A stretch of DNA of 64,000 nucleotides from Istiophorus platypterus (lineage: Eukaryota > Chordata > Actinopteri > Istiophoriformes > Istiophoridae): the NCBI GenBank assembly GCA_016859345.1, contig CM029114.1, positions 17,567,501 to 17,631,500 of the forward strand, written 5' to 3'. Positions 1 through 24,795 of the stretch are shown piece after piece (positions within the stretch are counted from its first letter, which is position 1; each line of letters starts with the position of its first letter). Made by a program: the position numbers and the translations under genes. The notes beneath the pieces were generated by a model that ran no database searches, had not been told where the DNA came from, and was given only the letters and a program-made list of their open reading frames with translations.

Positions 1-600
1 TGTCCCCGAAATCTGTGTTGATTCTGTCCTGTCAAACATGCTAGGCTAACGGGCTAGCACTCTGAGTGATAGTCGGAGGCAGGCCCAGCGTCAATCTGAA
101 TATTAGATGTGGTATTCATACTGTAAATGTTAGAGACGTGCCACTTCAACTCAACGTTTGTGTAGTGTCGCACGATTGCCAAACGGTGTATTTGATTGGG
201 ATTCTTGCAGCGAGGTATATATATATTTTTTTTTTCTGTGATTTTTGAACCCCCTGACGAAACAGACGCTAATTTGTGCCAGCTATCGCCTCCAACGTTA
301 GCTAAACGGCAGAAACACGTTCACGTCGTCGGCTGTGGTGTTTTGTCGTAAACGCGGTTTTCCGCTTCACACGGAGGCTTAGAACAGCCAGTCAGCTGCA
401 GACCCGCCGGATAAAACCCCCTCCACGGTTCCGAGTGGAAACGAAGTCGGTGCTGTGAGAAGGGGTGAAGCGGTAACGCTGGGCCCTTGAAGCGTCTTCA
501 GGGGAGAAAACTCACCCGAGCAGCCCGGTTAGTTCTGCAGGAAGCAGGTTGCATGTAACACCGAGACAGACGCTGGCGATGGAGACAGAAACGTCTTTAT
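1..600 (+). promoter_or_regulatory. map2k7: CpG-enriched block, possible map2k7 promoter or leader
   Basis: This block has clearly more CpG dinucleotides (for example around 300-370, 400-450 and 465-520) than the AT-rich sequence that follows. It also has the gctaacgttagct-like flavour seen again at the slc25a38 promoter near 50.2 kb. I found no reading frame resembling MKK7 exon 1, and the short ATG frames here do not look like MKK7. It could be the promoter plus a noncoding leader exon, or simply sequence just inside intron 1. Direction is assumed from the gene downstream. Confidence 0.25.
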
Positions 601-1574
601 TGTCTTACCAGCGCATGATGGTGAACTTTTTAAAGCCACCAGGAACAATATGAGAAACCCCGTTCACTCATTGATGCACATGGATCGTCCTTTCCCACAG
701 ATCGTCACTTCTTGTCCAGTCTTTTGCTGTTCGAAAGACTCTGTCTGCTTTAATTTCTCCTTTTCTGTCCTTCAAGAAACTATCGTGAGGTTACATTAGC
801 TATCTGTAAAAGTGAAAGTGAGAAGTGTTAATGAGTCCAATGAAAGGCTGGGGTGGTTCTTTGTTTCTCTTATAGTCAAGAAATACTATGAAAAGACCAA
901 TGCCAGCAGTGAATTGATCTTACTAACAAATATTGTGTGTGTCAAAGCCTTGGTTTTGCTTTTTCTTCTGTTTCCCCGACCAAAGACTAGGGATGCACCG
1001 ATCCAATAGGTCAGAGCGGTGTCACCAATTCCGACGCCATGAAGTAGGTTGAGTGACAGATATGTCACAACATATCCAAAGTAAAAACAATGTCTCTCCG
1101 AACGTCATCGACTCAATTTTTAGAGTGAGGTCCAAGCAGTTAGTAATACAAATTTTAAATCTGATTGAAAGAGAGGTCTGGTATCGGCATTGGTATTGGT
1201 TCTCTGTTGGAATGGTGCATTCCTATTAAAAACACACCAATGAGTCACACCGCTACGCTGAGTGATCTGTGCCTTCATTTTCACAAACATGGACACTGTA
1301 ACTTATGTTGACTTACACCATTAATAGTGCCATAAATACTCATTGAAGACCCAAAGTGTAACCATTTGCAGATGAAAATAGTTCCCATTATTTTTTTCTA
1401 ATGAAATTAAATATTTCTTGGGGTTTAGTGCCAAAGATGGTAGGAATGTATGAAAGTACTGAGAGACATGCTGTTGCATCGTTGACTTTGGTCTTTTCAT
1501 AGGATTTGCAGACGGTATGAAAAAGAGGGGTAAGCTCAGTGTTATACCGACACTCTGCTCATATTTGTGTTTTT

Positions 1575-1612
1575 GTGTATGTGTGTGTATGTGTGTGTGT
1601 GTGTGTGTGTGT
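1575..1612. repeat. GT microsatellite
   Basis: Imperfect (GT)n with two TAT interruptions, just upstream of the alternative map2k7 exon. Confidence 0.9.
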
Positions 1613-1776
1613 AGAGTGAAACAAGTGAGATATGGAAGTTGGAAAGTCTGGTTTAATTTTTATTTTCTGCTTTTTGTTATACGATGAAGCGCATATGTGT
1701 GTGCACACATCTGATCATCACATCAGTACAGTGCAGTAATGTGCGTGTGTGTGTATATTTTCTTTCCTCTGTCTAG

Positions 1777-13162
<11,386 letters not shown>

Positions 13163-14722
13163 CCTAGCCCAGCCTGGCTCACAGCCACATGCTAGTCTAG
13201 CCTAGCTTTAGCTTTGCCAAGCCCTGACTCAGTCTGTCCTAGTCTAGCCCAGCATCAGCAGCTAAACCTACTGTTAGACCCAGCCCACCTGTCCATCTGT
13301 CCACCAGAGAACCTGAAAAGAAGGAGGAAGAGACGGAGACCTGATGGAGGACTCTAGATGGACAGATGGAGTGATGGACGGAGAGGTGGACTGATGGATG
13401 GCTAGTTGTCACAGATGGTTCTCTTTATGATTCCGTCAAATCTGGACAGGTAGACACGGGGAGGAGGGAGCAGAAAAGGGTTCACACTTTAGTTAGCTTC
13501 TTTTGTTTACACACAGCTACATCTCATTATCATATCACATTACATCACAGTGTGTAACAGCAAAACACACCTCAGTACAAAACTGTGTGTGTCTCTTGTA
13601 CATGTTTCTATATTTCCTCCACTTTTCATTAGTTTTTCACCAACATGTCTGTCTCCGGCATTGATCCAAGCAATTGGATTAGTCAACAGAGTAGTCACTA
13701 CACACTGGAACAAAGCATCTGCTGCAATCATGAATCGCTCTTGTACATAAACGTTAAGGAGGACACAGCAAAGTCCGGTGCAATTATGATAATTCAGGTG
13801 TGTCTACTATCACACATTCTCAGGCTGTATCTGCGTGTGTATGTGTTTGTGTGTGCGTCTGTTTGTGTGTGTGTATGTGCATGGATAAATATCACGACAC
13901 AGTCACTGGTTGTTTTTATAAGTAGGATTATATTTCCTAGTCATTTATTCACCTTCACACTACATCTCTAACACATAAACAAGAACAAATCTGTTGACTC
14001 ATTTTTAACATGTAAAAATAGTAATTCTCATCAACTTTGTTATAAAATATGTTCAGAATATCCATCGTTGTATTTAGCAGCTGCATAATTGGAAAAACAC
14101 AATGAAAAAGAATTACAAAAAAATTAGTGTTGCATTTTAGCTTTTTAGAGAAGGAGTTGTTTCTTGTTTTATTTTTGTGTATTCGGAGCGAGATAGAGGA
14201 ATGTCAAAACATATGGAAGGATACCAAGGAGAGAAAAGATGATCAAGAAAAGTGTAGTGAATGACTCTTTCTAGAAGTTGGGAGAAAAAAAGCAGAGAAA
14301 GTAGAAGGTGGAAGTCATATGCTCGTTGGTGACCCTTAGGACGAATGAATAACTTGCTAGTGTGACAAACAAGAGAGAGGTTGGAGGTTAAAAAAATGGG
14401 AGCAGAGTGCTTTTTCATTGAGAAGGCTAAGAAGATGAGCTTATCTTGTACAAAGACTATAAATGGAGTAGATCTTATTACCTGTGGAGCATTTCTTTAC
14501 TTCATTCTCGGTCTACCTCTTCCTCTGTGCCCACCTCTCTCTCTGCCTCTGCTGTTTAGTGTGATGTAGTGCTCTACAGTTTTTCCAGACCAAAGGCTGT
14601 GTGTAGGTTGTTGCTGGTGGAGGTCAAGAGATTTAGACCTGCTCCTGTGAAATTGCAGACATTTAAGAAACCACACAAACACTTGTTGATAAAGCATGTT
14701 TTGGTGTTTTTAGAACCTAGAG

Positions 14723-15426
14723 CAGGGGTTTCAAATAACTGGCCCAGGACCCACCCACGTTAAAAATTGATTGTTGAACGACACACACACATCATTTTGT
14801 GTGTGTTTGTATGTTAGTCTTTTAGGGATATTTTAAAGTAGTTTTTCTCCCATTTTGTGAATCAATTGTTGAATCAATAATATGTTAGAAAATATAAGAT
14901 AAAAAATAGTTTTTTAAAAAAAAATCTATATCGAGTTTTGGGTTTACGGTCACAATTGTTACTATGTCCGCTCTCATTTAGGACAAAGAAAGGAAGGAAA
15001 TCTTCACATAATATACAATGAAACCTATGAGTTTTTGGCATTTTTTCTTGAAGAACAGTTTAAACAAACGTCAGAATTTTTGCAGTTAATTTTCTGTAGA
15101 TCATCTACATCTAAATTAAGGAAATGGTACCGATCCACCATTAGCTGAGATTACCAGCACAAAACCCACTGATTAATTTTTCGTCGAGTTTAATTCAACT
15201 GTTTCCTGTCTCATCTGTAAGGACAGAGCAGCTGTTCTGCATCAATACAATTGCCCTACTAACCATGTAGAGCAGTATCATAAACGTGACAGGAGAAGAG
15301 GGAAAGATAAGTCACTCATCTCAAGGGTGTGTATAATTGAAATCTATAGTGTTATGCAGCCCCACCAGGAGACAACCAGGCACAACCTGACCTGTGGCCC
15401 CAAGTAATTTGTTTGTGAGACCCCTG
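14723..15426. mobile_element. Nonautonomous hAT-type DNA transposon
   Basis: The ends are CAGGGGT at 14723 and ACCCCTG at 15420-15426, with wider inverted similarity (caggggtttcaaataa against caggggtctcacaaac). The 8-bp flanks acctagag and atctagac agree at 6 of 8 positions. They fit a hAT target duplication of nTCTAGAn type. The 704-bp interior shows no transposase frame. Confidence 0.7.
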
Positions 15427-16176
15427 ATCTAGACGATTGTTAAAATGAAAGTTTGTATGTGTGTGTGTCATACCTGAACTCGTCACAGTGTTAAAACTGC
15501 AATATATAGATGTACTTATGAGTCCGCAGAGACTGACTGACAGACCAGAGTCCTACTGCGTCCCCTGTTACAGGGCCTCAGCCAAAGCCTGCTAGATGTG
15601 CAGCGTCAAACCTCCCACACCCCGTCATGCACCAAACCAAATCACTGCTAGACACAGAGACCTGAGGAGTGGCATCGATCGAGACTGGAAACTGTAAAGT
15701 GTCAGAGTGTGAGCGAGAGATCCAGGAATGTTGTCGAGTTGGCAGAAAAGATGAGTGAAAATAAAATGACAGGGAAAAAAGAGAGGGGGACGGAGTGAGG
15801 TGAGAAGGATAAGAGGGAGTATCAAGAAAGTGGGATGGGAAGTTAAAGATAAGTCAGAGACAAACTGAAGATAGGTGACAGGAAGTTAAGAGTTGAAAAA
15901 TGGGAGACGAAACGGGGAATGAAAACAGCCCAAGTATCACAGGACTGCCGACCTCTGAGGCTAGCTGGTTATTGTAAAAAGCTTTCATGGTGTTGCACCA
16001 ATCTACCAATTATGATTTTAGCAAGTGAGTCAGCGTGTTGTGTTTATGATGTGATGTTCTGTTTGAATTATGTTATTTATTACACTGCTACTGCTGCTAC
16101 TTTTTATTGCTTTAGATGCTGCTGTCACTTCTTTTCCCCAAAGGACAAATACTTTTATTCTTTTTCTTTTAAGCCA

Positions 16177-16182
16177 AATAAA
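16177..16182 (+). promoter_or_regulatory. map2k7: Possible map2k7 polyadenylation signal
   Basis: AATAAA followed within 30 bp by GT-rich sequence (gtgtacatgtgtta). Use here would give a 3' UTR of about 3 kb. Unproven. Confidence 0.35.
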
Positions 16183-18397
16183 CTAAATAATGCAAAGTGT
16201 ACATGTGTTACCAAATACTGAAGAGCAAGTGTGAAGAGGGCAAAAGCAAGTGAGAGGTGGCAAGTTGTATTAGAAGAGACAGTGCAGGGATGTTGGCTAC
16301 AAAAAAGTACTAACACACAAAATATAAACACAAACTTCACCTCAAACGTAGCTCTACATGTAATGGAAGTAGTTAATCATCATATCCCATCGTCACACTA
16401 CATCTCTGTACACAGTAGAAATGATTAGAGGGGGTGTCTGTCTGTCCAGATGCTTTTTGTCACATCCGTCCTTTACTCTGTCCATCCATCCCTCTGTCTG
16501 TCCACAGGTTGCCTGCAAGCTTGACAGCCTTGACAGTTCACACCAAAGGTGTCCACAACTAAACAAAAATACAAGAGCGTTGTTATTGTTATGACTATTG
16601 TTGTTGAAATTATAATTGATTACTCTCAGCTATGATATATACATGGGATCTCTCTATAGCTAGTTGAAGGGGGGTGTGTGGGGGAGGGGGGGCGCTATAG
16701 TATGTGCCATATCTGTGTCATATACTGTACAGGGGGAGACTGGTGCACTAACACGACAAGGGCCAAGCAATAAAATCGGCTGGCTCATCTTTCTGCTCGG
16801 CGAATCGATCTCACCACCGGCCTGTGTCAGGAAGAAAGTTCTCAGTCTGCCTCTTGTTTGGGCTACCTGGCTTCACCGAGACCCTGAATGTGATTCGTCC
16901 TGGAAAATTGGTGTCACACAAATGGTTCTCAACTGGCTCTTTTAACTCCAGATTTACAAACCCAGCTAATCTAGCTAATGTAGCTTATCGAATTTTATAG
17001 AAGTAGCAAAAACTGCTATATATTATCATCACGGAACTAGAATAGAGTAAGTAAGGATAAGGCAAAAAAATACATTTGTAATAATTATATAGGTTTTTAG
17101 AGTGTTACTTCTGTTACCTAGTATTGCATATCCATAAATTTCGGGGAGAAAGATATTTTAAACAAATGAAGCATTAGAGTTATTCTTACTGTCATTTGCT
17201 AGTAAGGTTCACGCTCCAAAAAACACTGGATCCAATGTTTCCCATAAATATATTTCTGATGACTATCAGGGCTATTTTCTCAACCTTGGGAATGTTCCCT
17301 CTAGCACTACAGAAGTAGTATAATAATTTTCAATGGGAGACGAGTACTTGTTTTGCCAAGTAAATGGAACTTCAGTTGCAAAAAAAAAAAAATGGTGGCA
17401 TGCCCCTTTAAATACAGGTGGCATTGTGGGTTAATCATGTTAAAGTTACCTACACTGTCAGGTGTAAATTAGCATTGTTAGAATATAGCTTTAATGACCC
17501 TTCTTTAGTCTGTTAGTGTGATACTATATAATCTCTTGTGTTGTCTAATTTTAGTCCCATTGGCAGATTAATCAGAAATGCAAGACACATGGTAGTGTAA
17601 AAGAAAATAACTTATATCAATGATTTAATTATCAAACTATTTTTATATTAAACTCTCTACTATCAAAATGATGAATTCTCAGAATCAGAGATCTGATTGG
17701 TCAGTGGGTGGCCCAGTGCCAAGTTCTGATCTGATACTCCAATGTTAACCTGCTCTGGTAGCTCTCTAGGTTACCATTGTGATCCAACCCGGTTATAAGC
17801 GAAGAAGCCCAAAGATGGCTCAGTTTGCTTCATGACACAGGCCCCTGAGTAGATGAGATGGAGAGCTGGCAAAACTCCGTTAGCTCAGCCTTTGTCAGGT
17901 TTGAAACTCGAGACCAGGATGTGACCTGGACCTGATTTAAAGCCAATGTTTACCCTCAGCACTGAACAGGGTTGTCCTGCTATTGTAAACTCTCCAGAAT
18001 GACAGCCTTCAGGGTTAATCATGACCTGACTGCTTAGCCTCCCTGTTCAAACTGTTGTACATAAACTTGGATCTGGTGCTTAGCGTCTTTCAGCTGTACT
18101 GCACTGCCAGAACAGCCTGAGGTGTATCATTGGTGCAGTTTCAAAGATATTCATTCTAGGAGATGGTGCGATCCACTCTCACTACAACGTTCACTGTTCA
18201 AAACATGTGTCTGTGTCTCTTGTAATTTGTGTCCAGACACAAAGCTGGACCCAGTCTCCCGCTGTCGAGGTTCTCTGTCATTAAGCTGATGTTGTATTTT
18301 ACAAACACACGCACACACTCGCTCCACCATGCTGATAGTGTGCATTTCCATCCAAACACCTGATTGGGGGACAGTGCCACACTATACCTCTGTGAAA

Positions 18398-18422
18398 CCA
18401 ACCAACCAACCAACCAACCAAC
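18398..18422. repeat. AACC tetranucleotide repeat
   Basis: About six AACC units in tandem. Confidence 0.9.
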
Positions 18423-19603
18423 CAGTCAGTTCAGGTCGTGTGTGTGAGTGTTTGAGTGTGTGTGGGAGAGCGTGTGTGAGAGAGAGAGAGAGAGTGTCTG
18501 ATTACCAATCTACATACAGACACACACTACATGAACAAAGTTATCCCATTCTGCACAGCAATGCTGGCTTGTGCCAATAGTGGCTTTATGTGTATATTAG
18601 CTTTCCAGGTGCAAGGCCAGCAGAAAAATAAAAACAGCCAGCTCATAGTGTGTACTTGTGCTGTGCCCTGGCACCAAGCGAGAGCACGTGTGTGTGTGTG
18701 TGCACACGAATACGTGTGTGTGTGCTGTCACCCCATCTGTAAGTAAACCAAATATCATTTTCACTATGCAGTCATTCAAACTATGTCAGCTCGCTTTGAT
18801 GGGAAAAAAGCCTCCTGTACATACACAGATTTATGGATAAACTGGAGTTAGCAACAGTGTGTTTTCTTTTCAAGCCCCCCCCCATTTCACAGACAAAACA
18901 GAGAGCAAGAGATATGTTTTGACTGAGCTGACAAATATTTATGGATTGTATTGGGGTCGGGGAGGGATGTGGTTTAGACTGGGGTTTGTAGTGTGGGAGA
19001 GATACAGATCAATGCTGTAAAGTATATCAATTGCATGTTATTGTCACCGCTGTAACTGCCATTGTTTGTTTTTTGATTTTTTTCTGTTTGTTTGTTGTTG
19101 TTTTTTTCTTCTAAGACAACAGTCGGTTGGGGTGGGGATGCACAAAACTTTATCCTTATTTATGATTTTTACACATATAGTCTGTATTTTTGTTTTGAGA
19201 AAATGTTGAATTTATTGTGTTCTTAGAAAAGACACACCTTTTTTTTCTTTTTTTTTTTCTTTTTTAAGTTCTGTGTAAATTTTGCAATATATGTTTTCAC
19301 TTTGGACCGGTAACTAGTTGTCTAGGAGAAGGAGAAGGAGGAGGAGGCGAAGGCGGAGGCGGAGGAGCTGTATCTTTATTAGCAGACAGTGTTTGTAAGA
19401 AAAATGTCCTGTTTCCCCTCATTCATATGCCGTGTGTCGTTCTTTTCAGTTAGCTGTGTGAGCAGCAGCAGAGTGTGTGTGTGTGATGTTTATGTCTACC
19501 AAAAGTTTTTATTGATGGTGATTATTATTATTATAATAATTATTATTTTTATTAGCTTTTATTTTTTCTTTGTTTTTTATTATTACAATTACCATGATTA
19601 CTG

Positions 19604-19604
<1 letters not shown>

Positions 19605-19659
<55 letters not shown>
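19605..19659. repeat. ATT trinucleotide repeat
   Basis: About 18 ATT units, with a shorter imperfect ATT cluster at 19520-19555. Confidence 0.92.
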
Positions 19660-19664
<5 letters not shown>

Positions 19665-21187
19665 AAAGTTGACACCAAATTGAACAAAGAAATAAATGGG
19701 TGATCCCAGACAGACGGTGCTGACAGCGTCTTTCTGAAAGTTTCTTTTACTGGTGAGGTGGAGCAATCCTTTTTATCTCACCACCAGGCTGTAGTGTCTG
19801 TCCACCTTATTTAAACCACCACATAAAGATAACTTCTGAACTGAAAGTCTAATAGTATTTTTTTTTTTTTTAATTATTATTATCATCTAGTGTTTTTCCT
19901 TTGATCAGATATCGTGATCAATTTATTTCTTGTCCCAGTTAGGGTCATAAATTGTGTGCTGTTATTTTATTCTTTTTTCCCCTCTTCATCCCTGCCCACT
20001 GCTTTGGGGTTTTATTTTTTACTCTATTTTATTTTATGATTATTATTTTTTATTCTTTGTGGTTTGTCTGATGCTGTAGTATTGAGCTGATTGGTCTAAT
20101 ACCAGAGCTTTTTTCCCTAATGCTGAGACTGTTGTGACTGATGTTGCACTTGTGATGGGTTTTATTTCGTTTTTGTTTTGTGTTGCAGATTTGGGATTGT
20201 TTTGCAGAGAGGAGAATATTGGGTGTTTTCCTTATTTTCTTAAAGTCACAGCAGTTATTTTATCAATCACAGATCTGTGACAGAGCAAGAAAAAGATTCA
20301 ACAGTGTATTTTTTTCACTGATATTTATTTATTGGTCATTTGTATGTTTGTTTTTTTTAATGTGTATTGTTTTTTTGTGGAGGGCAAACAGGACTCTAGG
20401 TAGAGGAGTAGTCTCTCATTGGCATTTTACCATTGTGTACAGAAAGCAAAATGTTGTAATCAATCATCACACTAACATACAGTCTATAAGATAACAGATT
20501 AACAGATTAAAATAGAAACCTATAGCACAGTAAGGTGCACTGTTTCCATCTTTACCCTCTCAAACGGCCCAATTATTAAACAAACTTTTCATGGTTTAAT
20601 GCCCCAGCATGGTATATTCAAACTCTAGTGCTTTGCTAATAACTCACAGTGAGAACTTGTATTGATGGTTTTTAATCAGTACTGAATGCCGGCTACAAAG
20701 CGGACTAGATTTGTTTGGTTATTTTGTTTTGTTTTGTTTTTGTTTTTTTAAGTTTTGGGTATTTGAGCTAATGATAAAAATACTATGATGGTGGACTAAT
20801 TGGCTTGTTATCAACCTGCACTCCCTGTTAGCGAGGTGGGACACGCCTGCTTTGAAGTATCATTGAGATTTGTTGCTTGGATTTTTTTAAATGCAGTTCT
20901 CAGTTTAGGTTGCATGAGTTTGCTAGTTTGCAGGGTGGGGGAGGATTGACCTCAGTCACCGCTGTTGCAGTTCAAAGGCTTCTTGTATGTACAACACCAC
21001 AGATATATTGTCTCAACAGTTGTATCAATTGACACAGCTTTATTGCCTGTTTCTTTATTTTTCTGTTTGTTTGTTTTTGTTTTGTTATGTTTTTGGCTGT
21101 ATTTTATCCCCCCCCCCCCGTCTCATTTCAAACAGAATAAATGCCATTATATTGTGAATACCTCAGGATTTTTTTGGAGAAAAAAAT

Positions 21188-21193
21188 AATAAA
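21188..21193 (+). promoter_or_regulatory. map2k7: Possible distal polyadenylation signal
   Basis: AATAAA at the start of a cluster of further AATAAA motifs (21188-21230), followed by tgtgtcatggtcttc. It would end an unusually long 3' UTR, and could equally be chance in AT-rich DNA. Confidence 0.25.
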
Positions 21194-22646
21194 ACACTTA
21201 AAAATCAAATAAATAAATAAATAAAAACTCATAAAAATTTTATGTGTCATGGTCTTCTTTTCCAACAGGGTGTTTCTTTCTTTTCTTTGTTTGTTTTGTA
21301 TTTTTTAAGGTCCCAAGAAAATGGTGAATATTTCAATTTGACTATTATTTTATTGACTAGAAGTTAGCCCAATGAGAGAATGTAAAAGAACGACTATTCT
21401 GTTCATAGGTGTCACACACTAAACTTAATCTGCCAATCATTCTCAAATCTTAGTTCATATATTTAGTTTTCCACAGGCATGCGTATACCAATGGACACAC
21501 TTAAAATGGAAAATGCAGTTCAAAAAGCCCCAAGATGTGGACACACTTCAGCTTGTGATAGCCAGTGCTGTCCACAGCAGGGCGCACTAAGCATTCGCAG
21601 TTGGTTTATCTAACCTCAGTACGACAGCTCCAGGTTCGGTGTAACTGTATATCGCAACCTTTTTTTTAATCCGACTTGTCCAAACGTCCGTCACTTTAGG
21701 TAGATGGAGCGGACTTGGACACGCAATCGTGTGTAAGACTAGGACACTGAACTGCCTGGCTCATACGTCTAAAATATATCTGACACTTGAGGTAAAATCT
21801 GCCTTCTGTCAGCACAACACAGGCAGGCTGATGTGCTCAAACATGTCTGAAAAAACTTCCTCTGAAAGCAGCCGATCCCTCCCTCTCTGCTACGGCCTTT
21901 GCACTTTCCCCCTCATTGTAATGCACCACAATTACCTACATGACATGACATGTTTCTGCATCTGATCCCAGTTCCGTGCTTGTGCAACAACAGATCATGA
22001 AGATTTTAACCCACTTGAAACACTTTTTCTCTTGTTCAGATGTGGTATTTACAACGTTGCACTATCTGCTATGCAGAAGCAACAGACTGTGATCACCTTT
22101 CACTATGGCCGTTATGAGGCGTGTGTTTCCTTGTGGAAGCTGCGTTTAGCGTGAAGTGGTGTAACAACTAACTGTGCCCTGTGGCTGCAGAAATGAACCA
22201 ACAGGATGATGAATAGCTGAACACAGATTGTTTTCACACATGAAATGTGCTTTCATTTTCATAGTTTCTGGATTTTTTAAGAATTTTCAACGAGCTTTTT
22301 TGTAAAGCAAAAACACCAGATTAAGTGTCAAGTGTCATGTGTGTCCAACAAGTTTGTTTTTTTTGTATGCAATGTATGTACAGACTTTATAATGCTAACA
22401 GTGTGTGTGTGTGTCCACTTCGTTCATGCTGGGACATACAACCCCTACGTCTCTATCAGCCCATCTTTGATGTGTAACAGATTTGAAACAACAGGAGGAC
22501 CAGGGCTCAGGGTAATGACAGGGTTTGTAAAGAAATTTTACACCACAGCTAAACACAACAATAGTCCACGCCTCCCTCCACCTCTCAGCTTCACAGCCCT
22601 CTCTCTTTTCTGGAGATCTTTTTCTTTCTCTGTCTGCTCTCTCTGA

Positions 22647-22656
22647 CCATATATGG
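22647..22656. promoter_or_regulatory. Consensus CArG box (SRF site) upstream of the myosin gene
   Basis: CCATATATGG fits CC(A/T)6GG exactly, about 1.3 kb before the putative myosin first exon. SRF binds such sites and controls many actomyosin genes. Function here is inference. Confidence 0.4.
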
Positions 22657-23779
22657 TAGCAAATTAAACTAGAAGCTCATTGGCGGATGGGAGACAAGGT
22701 GCAGGTATACATTTCACCTTGTTTGGGATTTGTTGTCACACTTAATTCATGTGTCATATTCTTCGGTGAATATAATTTAGTCTTTAATTTGTTTTTACAG
22801 AGAGAATACAACACTTGAGTACAAGAAATACTGTGGAGACTATACTGCACTGAATTTTTTGCATTGAAACTTAAATATAAAACATATTCAAGGAAGTCGT
22901 ACATGTTGGTTAACCCTCTTTACATTTGGTTCCTCTCTCCACAGACAGCTATGTGGACACATCAGCAGTACCACACCCCTGCACCAGTTGCAGGTACAGA
23001 CGAGGCTCTGCATTCCTACACACTCACCACTGTCCGATCAGATATCATACTACAAAATCACTGACTTGTGACTCTCAACATACTCTCTGTCTATAGTAGG
23101 TGTAGCTGTTGATCATGTTTAAAAATCTTTGGGTAAAGCAGGAGAGTAGCCAATGCTTCATTTTTATTAGGTCAATCTGTTTGATCGATGTGCCAACCTT
23201 GTTAAGTCATATCCAAAAGGTTTAAATGCTGTACACATCAGACTAGGCTGCCAGATATATCTGAAAGTCAGATAGGAAAAAATATAATATTTGTAAGTTC
23301 TGTGCAGATTTTTGGAATGACTATTATTACCTCAATTTGTTTGTTTGTTTGTTTCTTTGTTTTAATAATCCCTTAGTTGTTAGTCTATTAAATGTTAAAT
23401 TTACTGAATACTGTGCATTGCATGTTCCCAGAGCCCAAGGTGAGTCCTAAAATAACTGGTCCTGTCTGACCAACAGAATGGAGGATGGCAGCGACCATCC
23501 TGCTTCCAACGGGTCCAAGCCTCTTTCTGACTGACACCGTAAATGCCGCCTCCAGCGCACACAACAAAACACATGCACCATCCAAAAAAAGTGCCAAGAA
23601 CATTATGTCAGCGGCTGATTATCAAAGTTTTGTGTCATAGTTGATCAAAACAGCTATCATAACTGCGCTATGTGCTACCCTCTACCTGTGCCATTGGATT
23701 TGTTGATCGTAGAAAGAGATATAAAACAAATGAATACACTTGCTTTAAACAGCGAAAGCTCCAATCTCCAGGTTTTTAC

Positions 23780-24099
23780 GTGGAGCCCCTGAACGCAGCG
23801 CGCGTCGCGAGGGGAGGGTGAGGGAGGGGCGGGGCGTTCAAGCACCTGCGGAAAAATAAAACTGGGCGGATCTAAAGGTGCAGGCCGTCCGTCCTCGCGG
23901 AGCCACACCTGAGCAGCTGGTCCGCATGACGGAGTAGAGACGCTCAGCAGATAAGGAGAGAGACAGGACAGAGACCGAGACGAGACGAGGGAAGAGGAAG
24001 AAGCTATTTTCTCCTGAGCAGCTTCTTGTTTGGCGAACAAGTGTGGTCGAGCAGAAACACGAGCCGAGCTCACCTACAGTGCCTGCAGCTCAAAACCGG
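23780..24099 (+). promoter_or_regulatory. GC-rich promoter and noncoding first exon of the myosin gene
   Basis: A CpG-rich block contains a GC box (ggggcggggc near 23827). It is followed by purine-rich leader sequence ending in CAAAACCGG at 24099 and a perfect donor gtgagtac. The next acceptor that fits is ttaag at 28541-28545, eight bases before the start codon. The transcription start is not determined; about 23.9 kb is a guess. A noncoding exon 1 with a long first intron is usual for non-muscle myosin II genes. Confidence 0.6.
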
Positions 24100-24760
24100 G
24101 TGAGTACGGCTTTTTACTCCCTTTTCTTAATGTATCCCGCCCGTAGACCGAGCTGGGTGGTGTTAGCAGTGTTTTCACCTGAGGAAAAAAAAAAACAACC
24201 TCTTTTAGTTTAAGTAAAAAGCGGAGGAATCAACCGGGTCCGCTCAAGATGAGATGGCGCACTTGGTCAGGTGTTCTCATCAGGCGGAGGAGCCCTTTAA
24301 ACCAGCGCATGCCCAGTGGTTACCGGACTGTCTCTGATTTCCAGCTTAAACCGAACAGCTCGTCTCTCTTATGATGCTCACAAGACAATCAACATCCAGT
24401 GAGAACTGTAACATCAACCAGTAAAACTTCCTGCTTGATTAAAACCTGTTCTTAAATTAAATGTTGAGTGAATACCGTTGACGTTCATTTAAACTCTGTG
24501 GACACAACTTTAATCTTACATTTTAAGACAGGCTGCATGTTTCCTTTATTTGCCAGGAGATGATGATGATGATGATGATGCTCCGTGATACCCGGTCACG
24601 AAAAGAAAAACTAGGACAACGCTGTGGTACAGTGAGAGGAGAAGTCATGTTTTCCCGGTTTTGACCTTAGCTTGTTACTGTTATATTTTTTATATCCACC
24701 TAGTTTGCATCCTACGGTGTAGATTTATGTTGCTTGTCATGTGGTTTGCATGAGAGGAGT

Positions 24761-24795
24761 CCCCCCCCCCCCCCCACACACACACACACACAAAC
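24761..24795. repeat. Poly-C followed by CA repeat
   Basis: 15 C then about nine CA units. Confidence 0.9.

Larger units (their letters stand above)
13163..23884 (+). other. map2k7 3' UTR and intergenic region
   Basis: No conserved coding exon was recognised. Directly after the stop there is a CTAG/AGCC-rich stretch (13163-13260) and a gatgga-rich stretch (13340-13410). Possible polyadenylation signals lie at 16177 and 21188. The sequence from about 18.9 to 21.2 kb is T-rich with many homopolymers, like a long 3' UTR. A hAT-type element lies at 14723-15426 and an ATT repeat at 19605. Open frames here, such as 16664-16945, lack any recognised domain. Confidence 0.5.

Noticed and set aside
16664..16945. 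93-codon open frame in the map2k7 3' flank
   Set aside because: No domain, no splice context and nothing like a neighbouring gene.
23675..24073. 132-codon minus-strand frame
   Set aside because: Antisense to the GC-rich myosin promoter and leader; high GC makes stops rare there.
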